Of a stretch of 64,000 nt of DNA, positions 58,604-64,000 are shown in pieces. The notes under the pieces were generated by a model. That model searched no databases and had not been told where the DNA came from. It saw only the letters and a program-made list of their open reading frames with translations. Both the position numbers and the translations under genes were made by a program. Source of the stretch: CAILQE01 sp036745415 (lineage in GTDB: Bacteria; Patescibacteriota; Saccharimonadia; Saccharimonadales; UBA4665); NCBI GenBank assembly GCA_036745415.1, contig DAIOGF010000001.1:62001-126000 (forward strand), given 5' to 3'. Each line of letters begins with the position of its first letter. The first letter of the stretch is position 1.

Positions 58604-61375
58604 TTAAGGCGCGGGAGGTGGTGTAGGCTGCTGAGCAGCCGTGGCGGAACTTTCTGATGCGTAATCTCTTCGGTAAAGATCCACCTGTCCACTACCTCGT
58701 CGCATTTGAGAGTAATCGAGATTTCTAAAACCAGAAAGATCCTGATTGAGTCGAGCCTTTATTTGATTTAGCTGATCAGAAACCTGCTGAGGCGTGAGAC
58801 CCGGCCTGGTTCTTACTTCCATGGCAGCATTTGTATATCTTGTAATAAATTCTGGTGGCAATCCAAGACTTTGAATTCTATTCATTAAAGCTTGAGGAGG
58901 AGTATAAGTCGCATTATTCATATCTACAGCGGGATCGAACGCAGATAGTGAAGTCACTGAATTTACCTGAGACGAATCAAATACTTGTTTATCTAAGAAT
59001 GTATTAGCGAATTCAACTTGAGACCCAGGATTAGCGCTAGATTGAACATCATAAATTGTCAAAGCCCTTGCAACCAATTGATCTCTTTTCTTATTAAGCA
59101 TATCTTCCGTAAGAACATCTCCCGCCTTAAATCCTAATCTCTCTTTTTGTTGAGGGGTCAAACTTATGTTGCCAGTAGAGTTGAAACCCTCGATTGCTTG
59201 AGTGGTTAAATTCAATTGTTCATTCGTTAATTTACCAAGTTCCTTAGTAGCCTTGGGGCTAGCTTGAGCAAAATCCTGCTGTTTAGCACTATCTCCAAAA
59301 CTTACCAACACACTTTCGTGTGCACTTTTAATGGCTGCATCAATGGCCGCCGGATTATTGGGATTTTGCCTAACTGCGCTAGCAATCTGGGCTATTGCAT
59401 TAATCTTGGCTCCGGCTGAAGCTGCGGAGAAATCCACTCTTCCAGCCTGAGCAGCTGCTCCACTAACTTGCATAGCAAAATTATCCAAGTCTGTACCTGC
59501 AAGTCCATTCTCGGCAGCGGCGGTTCCAACCATCTTAAGTAGCTCTTCACTTGTTGAATATGCGTTTTTATCTCCAGCCACTTTTAGCGCCATAGCCATA
59601 TTGAATCTACCTGGTCCTAATTTACGCTTAGCGTCACTCATCTTAGCGGCTCTTATTCTAATATCCTGGTCCCTATCTCCTAGTAATCTTTCGACATTTT
59701 GCCTTGAAGAACTACTTAATCCAGATCGGGCTTGAGCTTTTTCAGTATCAGAAAGCGCTGAATATTTTCTACCATTGAAGTTTTGACTAGCTATATTATC
59801 TAACTCTTGCATGTAGTTTTGTTCGGTAATGTTTTGTCTATTTAATTCTTGAAGTCCTCTATACATATCATCGCCCGCTTCTCGATTCATTCCAACATAT
59901 GCCTCTTTACCATCACCACCTATACTTGTGATTGTTTTTGCTACCTCATTAGCATCAGCTCCACTTACATAACTGCTTGTAGCTTCTGCAAAATTAGCTT
60001 GTCTTTGAGCGCGACTCTTTATACCACCGTTCTTTAATACTTGAGAACCAAAGGCCGCATATTGAGCCCTCCTACTTAATCTACCTCTAAAATTATCCTG
60101 TCCTCTTTGCCCATAAAGGTTTCCTGCTCTAGCTTTTTCACCAGTCTTAACTGCAGACTCCTTAAATAATTTGCCAGCCTGCTTGTTCAATAGCTTTCGA
60201 GGACTAGACATGGCCTTATTGTAGGCACCATATACTGCACCAATTATTCCACCTGACATTTTGAAGGCATAAGGAATTAAGAATAGCGGAGCAAGCGTAG
60301 CAATGACTGCCAGAACCTTATCTATAGCTTGAGTTGTACCTAATTGAGATAAAACCCATCCCATTATATACGCCATCGCTATTAGAACATTAATTATTGG
60401 ATAAACCATGAATGTCTTAATAGCTAATCCCCACCATTTTTTGAAGTATTGCTCAGTATTAGGAAGTATATACAGGGCGAATGCTACGGGTGAAGAAATT
60501 AACAAGAAAACAATAACTGACTGCCTTACCAATACCGTAACCACAATTCCAAGAAAACTTAGCATAGCCAATACACATAGAATTAAGACCAAGAAAATCA
60601 TGCCTGCCGGATTTGCAATAAAGAAGGTAGCGCCTACTAAAAATGTACTCAAGCCGATTCCACCTACACCTAAACCTGCTAGTGCACCTGCGTGCAATTG
60701 GATTATGCCAACTGTATCTTTAACATTTTTAAAAGGGGCCAGGAATAGATCAAATACTCCGCTTCCCAATATGTTAAAGATATCCATCATTCCGGCCATA
60801 ATATAGAAGGATAGGTTAATAAGTATCACGCCAAGTAAGATCCTAGGTAGAGTTTTCTGAACCGTGTATGCATCCGCAAGGCTTCCACCCACAGCTTCTG
60901 AGTAAGCAATTATAAGAATGGCAATTATTAGAACCATATTTCCGATAAATCTGAAACTATCCCATACGGAATGCAATTTATTAGATATATCCGTAGATGA
61001 CCCAGCGTTAGTGTTCAGTGTTAATGGGTTTGTCTTAAGTTGAGAGTTGATAACTCCAATAAATTCCTGCTCAACACCATTGACTACATTTATAACCCCA
61101 CAAAAAATCCAAGAGAATACACCTCCTTGAGAGGCACAAACAGTTCCCGGATCTTGAGCTGATAAATTCGCAGAAGAACTACTCGAAGACGAACTATTCG
61201 AACTAGAACTTGAGTTAGAGTTAGTATTACTGGTTGAGGTAGTAGTAGTTGTAGTTGAAGTGCTTGTTCCAATATTATTTGCAGGAATAGCATAGGTATT
61301 TTGGATTGGAATCAAGAAAATAGCGAAAACAGAAAGAAAGAGCCCAATTACGATGTTTTGAAATAGTTTATTCAT
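58604..61375 (-). CDS. VirB6/TrbL-like polytopic T4SS protein with long soluble C-terminus
   Basis: 923 aa. Signal peptide-like start, then a Ser/Thr/Asn-only linker (about residues 35-70). About seven membrane segments (140-380) follow, including NMVLIIAILIIAYSEAVGG, ILLGVILINLSFYIMAG and AVIATLAPLFLIPYAFK, in the TrbL/VirB6 pattern. The remaining 500 aa are soluble, Gln/Ala-rich and helical, and end in AQQPTPPPAP. First gene of the second T4SS cluster. It differs from the VirB6-like protein of locus 1, which has no such tail. Confidence 0.82.
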   Translation of the reverse strand: MNKLFQNIVIGLFLSVFAIFLIPIQNTYAIPANNIGTSTSTTTTTTSTSNTNSNSSSSSNSSSSSSSSANLSAQDPGTVCASQGGVFSWIFCGVINVVNGVEQEFIGVINSQLKTNPLTLNTNAGSSTDISNKLHSVWDSFRFIGNMVLIIAILIIAYSEAVGGSLADAYTVQKTLPRILLGVILINLSFYIMAGMMDIFNILGSGVFDLFLAPFKNVKDTVGIIQLHAGALAGLGVGGIGLSTFLVGATFFIANPAGMIFLVLILCVLAMLSFLGIVVTVLVRQSVIVFLLISSPVAFALYILPNTEQYFKKWWGLAIKTFMVYPIINVLIAMAYIMGWVLSQLGTTQAIDKVLAVIATLAPLFLIPYAFKMSGGIIGAVYGAYNKAMSSPRKLLNKQAGKLFKESAVKTGEKARAGNLYGQRGQDNFRGRLSRRAQYAAFGSQVLKNGGIKSRAQRQANFAEATSSYVSGADANEVAKTITSIGGDGKEAYVGMNREAGDDMYRGLQELNRQNITEQNYMQELDNIASQNFNGRKYSALSDTEKAQARSGLSSSSRQNVERLLGDRDQDIRIRAAKMSDAKRKLGPGRFNMAMALKVAGDKNAYSTSEELLKMVGTAAAENGLAGTDLDNFAMQVSGAAAQAGRVDFSAASAGAKINAIAQIASAVRQNPNNPAAIDAAIKSAHESVLVSFGDSAKQQDFAQASPKATKELGKLTNEQLNLTTQAIEGFNSTGNISLTPQQKERLGFKAGDVLTEDMLNKKRDQLVARALTIYDVQSSANPGSQVEFANTFLDKQVFDSSQVNSVTSLSAFDPAVDMNNATYTPPQALMNRIQSLGLPPEFITRYTNAAMEVRTRPGLTPQQVSDQLNQIKARLNQDLSGFRNLDYSQMRRGSGQVDLYRRDYASESSATAAQQPTPPPAP

Positions 61376-61478
61376 TTTTATAATTATCTCTCTTTAAATA
61401 TATCATAAATTGAACCAAAAATTGACCTGTAAATTTAAATATATTGATTAGATTTTTTTTGAGTATAATTAGAATAAT

Positions 61479-62654
61479 ATGAATAACGATAAGCCATCAT
61501 CTAGTAGGGTAAAATTTTCTGCTCTTAACGGAAATGAGGTTTATTGCGCCCATCTACTTGGCTATTCTCCTTCAGATATGATTATTGGAAATTCAGTATT
61601 TTCAATGGGATTCCTGGGTGGAATTAGATCTAGCGTTAGAAATTTTGTTGGTGGAGAGGTAGTAACTGTAACCAATATGATTTCAGAAGGCAGAAGATTA
61701 TCTCTAGAGAGATTCCAGAAAGAAATGGCTCAATATGACGGAGCAGGGGCAACAGGAGTGGATAGTGAGCTAGTATTTCATGATGGTAATATAGAGTTCC
61801 TTTCTGTTGGTTCAGCAGTAAATAAAAATGTAGAGAATGACATTCCCGTTTTTACTACGAGTGCAGATGCTCAAGAATTATTTTGTCAGTGGGATGCAGG
61901 TTATCAGCCAATTAGTTTCGTATTTGGAAATGTCGCATATTCAATTGGTATAGGAAAGAACATATTTGGATCAATCAAGAAATTTGCTCGAGGTGAAGTT
62001 AAACAATTTTCACAAATATTTAACACCACTAGAAATCTGGCTCTTCAAAGAATCGAAGAAGATGCTAAAAAAGTTGGAGCAAACAGTGTTGTTGGAATAA
62101 GCACTACCATTGAATCAGTTTCAATAAATCAGATTCATGAAATGATTATGATAGGTACTGCTTCATACAATCCTCAAATTACCGACTATATCCCAAGCGA
62201 CGGAGTTACCACTAGCGGACTTACCGCAGTTGAAACATGGAACTTAGCTAGAATTGGATATGCTCCAATTAAATTATTAATAGGTACGAGCGTATATTCT
62301 TTAGGTCTTATTGGTGGGGTTAAAGCAGCTTTAGGTAATTTAGTTAAAGGCGAAATTAACACTCTGACTTCATTAATTTACGAAGCCAGAGAAGAAGCTT
62401 TAAATATTTTAGAAAAACAAGCCGAAGAAGCTGGAGCGGATGACGTTCTTGGAATAACCACTCATATTTACGATATTGGTTCAGGTCTTATAGAATTCAT
62501 GGCAATTGGTACTGCAGTTAAAAAAGTGGATAATTTATCTACTCATTCAGCTCAGCTCCCTCCTCAAGCCATTATTAACTCCAAAGATATGTTTGTAGAC
62601 AAAGCCAACAACGGATATGGCATAGATTTACAAAATCCTACTTTTAGAAGATAA
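61479..62654 (+). CDS. Protein of three tandem UPF0145 (YbjQ-like) domains
   Basis: 391 aa, three copies of a roughly 100-residue domain. Each has a (LG)YxPxxxxxGNSVxSxGxxGG pattern: LLGYSPSDMIIGNSVFSMG, WDAGYQPISFVFGNVAYSIG and RIGYAPIKLLIGTSVYSLG. Each is followed by an FxxGE(V/I)xxxT(N/S)xxxEAR helix and a final GAxxVxGxxxxxxxxxxFxxxGTAV. UPF0145 proteins form pentamers and are called heavy-metal-binding by similarity; function is unproven. Single domains are usual, so a triple is notable. A TATAAT box lies 9 nt upstream of the ATG. Confidence 0.82.
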   Translation: MNNDKPSSSRVKFSALNGNEVYCAHLLGYSPSDMIIGNSVFSMGFLGGIRSSVRNFVGGEVVTVTNMISEGRRLSLERFQKEMAQYDGAGATGVDSELVFHDGNIEFLSVGSAVNKNVENDIPVFTTSADAQELFCQWDAGYQPISFVFGNVAYSIGIGKNIFGSIKKFARGEVKQFSQIFNTTRNLALQRIEEDAKKVGANSVVGISTTIESVSINQIHEMIMIGTASYNPQITDYIPSDGVTTSGLTAVETWNLARIGYAPIKLLIGTSVYSLGLIGGVKAALGNLVKGEINTLTSLIYEAREEALNILEKQAEEAGADDVLGITTHIYDIGSGLIEFMAIGTAVKKVDNLSTHSAQLPPQAIINSKDMFVDKANNGYGIDLQNPTFRR

Positions 62655-62659
62655 CCTAT

Positions 62660-62688
62660 TTGCTAAATTAGATAAATTAATGTACAAT
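62660..62688 (+). promoter_or_regulatory. Promoter of tRNA-His
   Basis: TTGCTA (62660-62665), 17 bp, TACAAT (62683-62688). The predicted start near 62695 leaves a leader of about 18 nt to be trimmed. Confidence 0.5.
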
Positions 62689-62712
62689 TACCCCTGTTAG
62701 TTTTCGCATTAT

Positions 62713-62789
62713 GGCGGATGTAGCTCAGTTGGTAGAGCGTCGGTTTGTGGTACCGAATGTCGTGGGTTCGAGCCCCATCATTCGCCCCA
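62713..62789 (+). tRNA. tRNA-His (anticodon GTG)
   Basis: The extra G-1 at 62713 faces C73, as in histidine tRNAs; GCGGATG pairs with CATTCGC (one G-T). Anticodon stem TCGGT/ACCGA around TTGTGGT (GTG), T arm GTGGGTTCGAGCCCCAT, encoded CCA. Confidence 0.95.
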
Positions 62790-62816
62790 TATAAAATTAA
62801 CAGGAATAAAATATTT

Positions 62817-64000
62817 ATGAAGATTATTAAGGGTATTATTAGCTTTTTTATTAGGTGGAAACTTTTCTCAGCAGCATTAGTAACTTTAATAATTTCATTA
62901 ATATTAACCGCATTTAAACAGAGTAAGTATGCTCATCTTCTTTTAGCTATAGTTGCTATAGCTGAAGTCTTCCCTCTTCTAATGGGAATGTATGAAGACA
63001 TCAAAGATGGATCATATGGAATAGATATTTTAGCCGCTACAGCCATAGTTGCATCTGTTTGGTTGGGCGAATACTGGGCAGCAATAGTCGTAGTTATAAT
63101 GTTAACCGGAGGAGAGTCTCTAGAGGATTATGCCGAACACAAAGCTATGCGTGAATTAGATAGTCTTCTTAAAAAAGCTCCTGTTACTGCTCACGTTCTT
63201 AAGAATAAAGAATTTTTGGACGTAAAAGTAAGCCAACTCAAAATACGTGATTTAGTGCTTATTAAGCCCGGTGAAGTAGTTCCAGTAGATTGCGTAGTTG
63301 AAGAAGGCGAAAGTAGCTTTGATGAATCATCACTTACCGGAGAAAGCGTTCCTGTTAGCAAAAAAGCTGGTGGAAAACTTCTATCTGGATCTATTAATAT
63401 TGAAGGTTCAATAAAAGCTAGAGTTACTGCAACTGCAGAAAATTCTCAATACCAACAAATTATTAAATTAGTTAAATCTGCTGCAGCATCTAAGTCACCA
63501 TTTGTGAGACTTGCTGATAGGTACTCGATTCCCTTCACAATTATTTCTTACTCAATTGCAATTACAGTTTGGGTAATTAGTGGACACGCACTTAGATTCC
63601 TAGAAGTTATTATAGTAGCTACTCCCTGCCCTCTACTTCTAGCCGCTCCGATAGCATTGATCTCTGGAATGAGCCGAGCATCAAGACATGGAATTATTGT
63701 AAAAACAGGTAGTTCATTGGAGAAATTAGCAGAAGTAAAGACTATAGCCTTCGATAAGACTGGAACTTTAACAACTGGAATACTTAGCGTTAACGATATT
63801 CACTTAGTTGAATCAAAAAGTAAGACCGAAGTCCTAACTTTAGCAGCAAGTCTTGAACAGTTTTCTAATCATATTATTGCCATTTCGGTTGTTGAAAAAG
63901 CCAAGAAAGATGGACTAAAACTTCTTAAAATTAAACACTTAAAAGAAATTCCTGGAAAAGGATTAACTGCTACAGTAAATGGTGAAACTATTCTTGTAGG
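62817..64000 (+). CDS. P1B-type heavy-metal-transporting ATPase (cut by window edge)
   Basis: About 394 residues are visible; no N-terminal metal-binding domain precedes the first helices. Actuator loop SSLTGESVPVSKKAG, ion-pathway motif VIIVATPCPLLLAAPIAL (TPC in place of CPC), and phosphorylation site AFDKTGTLTTG (about residue 313). The SEHPLA motif of metal ATPases reads SNHIIA here, so the His is kept and the Pro is lost. TPC-type pumps often carry divalent metals other than Cu, but the metal cannot be named. AGGA precedes the ATG; it lies 27 nt after tRNA-His. Confidence 0.9.
   Translation, partial: MKIIKGIISFFIRWKLFSAALVTLIISLILTAFKQSKYAHLLLAIVAIAEVFPLLMGMYEDIKDGSYGIDILAATAIVASVWLGEYWAAIVVVIMLTGGESLEDYAEHKAMRELDSLLKKAPVTAHVLKNKEFLDVKVSQLKIRDLVLIKPGEVVPVDCVVEEGESSFDESSLTGESVPVSKKAGGKLLSGSINIEGSIKARVTATAENSQYQQIIKLVKSAAASKSPFVRLADRYSIPFTIISYSIAITVWVISGHALRFLEVIIVATPCPLLLAAPIALISGMSRASRHGIIVKTGSSLEKLAEVKTIAFDKTGTLTTGILSVNDIHLVESKSKTEVLTLAASLEQFSNHIIAISVVEKAKKDGLKLLKIKHLKEIPGKGLTATVNGETILV

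Noticed and set aside
61090..61293. Val/Leu-rich ORF overlapping the start of the VirB6-like gene
   Set aside because: Shifted frame of the Ser/Thr/Asn linker; low-complexity artefact.
1..64000. UGA recoded as glycine, as in some other CPR groups
   Set aside because: Genes end properly at TGA (for example 7926 and 35523), and conserved proteins show no in-frame TGA.

Overview
The window is AT-rich bacterial DNA with short intergenic gaps and frequent 1-25 bp gene overlaps. It uses the standard code: TGA ends genes, for example at 7926 and 35523. The gene set points to Patescibacteria (CPR), most likely Candidatus Saccharibacteria. Pointers are a PrgI/VirB4/VirB6 type IV secretion (T4SS) apparatus with peptidoglycan hydrolases, the lower half of glycolysis, an HTH-MurA fusion, DUF348/G5 cell-wall hydrolase, large beta-propeller surface proteins, and no amino-acid or nucleotide biosynthesis in 64 kb. 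The assignment is inference; no rRNA lies in the window.

Layout. 1-6.1 kb: start of metG, small unknown genes, tmRNA, ksgA, an Rpf-like hydrolase and a PcrA-type helicase. 6.3-11.7 kb: T4SS locus 1 (pilin-like protein, pilin/VirB6 fusion, PrgI, split VirB4, CHAP hydrolase, coiled coil). 11.6-15.1 kb: pyk-pgk-tpiA. 15.2-20.2 kb: membrane glycosyltransferase and flippase-like pair, CDP-alcohol phosphatidyltransferase-like protein, DUF1003 protein, tatC, tatA (too short for routine ORF calling) and a TylF-like methyltransferase. 20.2-29.7 kb: surface-protein island with C-terminal PNTGxG + TM + basic tails, a DHA2 transporter and tRNA-Glu. 29.8-34.2 kb: signalling (7TM-type histidine kinase, two unknowns, two single-domain response regulators). 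34.2-38.1 kb: murD, murL, folD, GNAT. 38.1-43.9 kb: tRNA-Lys, membrane proteins, two large membrane-anchored surface proteins. 43.9-47.9 kb: SDR plus heliorhodopsin, facing a cytochrome bd subunit I with a half-size partner, then folA. 48-53.7 kb: tRNA-Arg, RRM protein, STAS-like and XRE proteins, murB, glyA, HTH-murA, tRNA-Gly and tRNA-Arg. 53.8-61.4 kb: T4SS locus 2 (VirB6/TrbL-like protein, large membrane protein, bifunctional peptidoglycan hydrolase). 61.5-64 kb: triple UPF0145 protein, tRNA-His, and the start of a P1B-type ATPase.

How it fits together. Pyruvate kinase, phosphoglycerate kinase and triosephosphate isomerase give substrate-level ATP; cytochrome bd could remove oxygen. MurA, MurB, MurD and MurL imply that the cell makes its own wall, with D-glutamate made on the UDP-MurNAc-dipeptide by MurL rather than by glutamate racemase (inference). 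Two T4SS-like clusters with wall-cutting enzymes and a set of putatively anchored surface proteins fit a host-attached lifestyle. The heliorhodopsin keeps every residue known to be important in the family.

Expression signals. Many first genes of transcription units have a -10 box 6-9 bp before the start codon and no ribosome-binding site, so their mRNAs are probably leaderless. Genes inside operons carry AAGGAG-type sites. Several RNA genes use an extended -10 (TGnTAWAAT). No intergenic stretch exceeds 300 bp.
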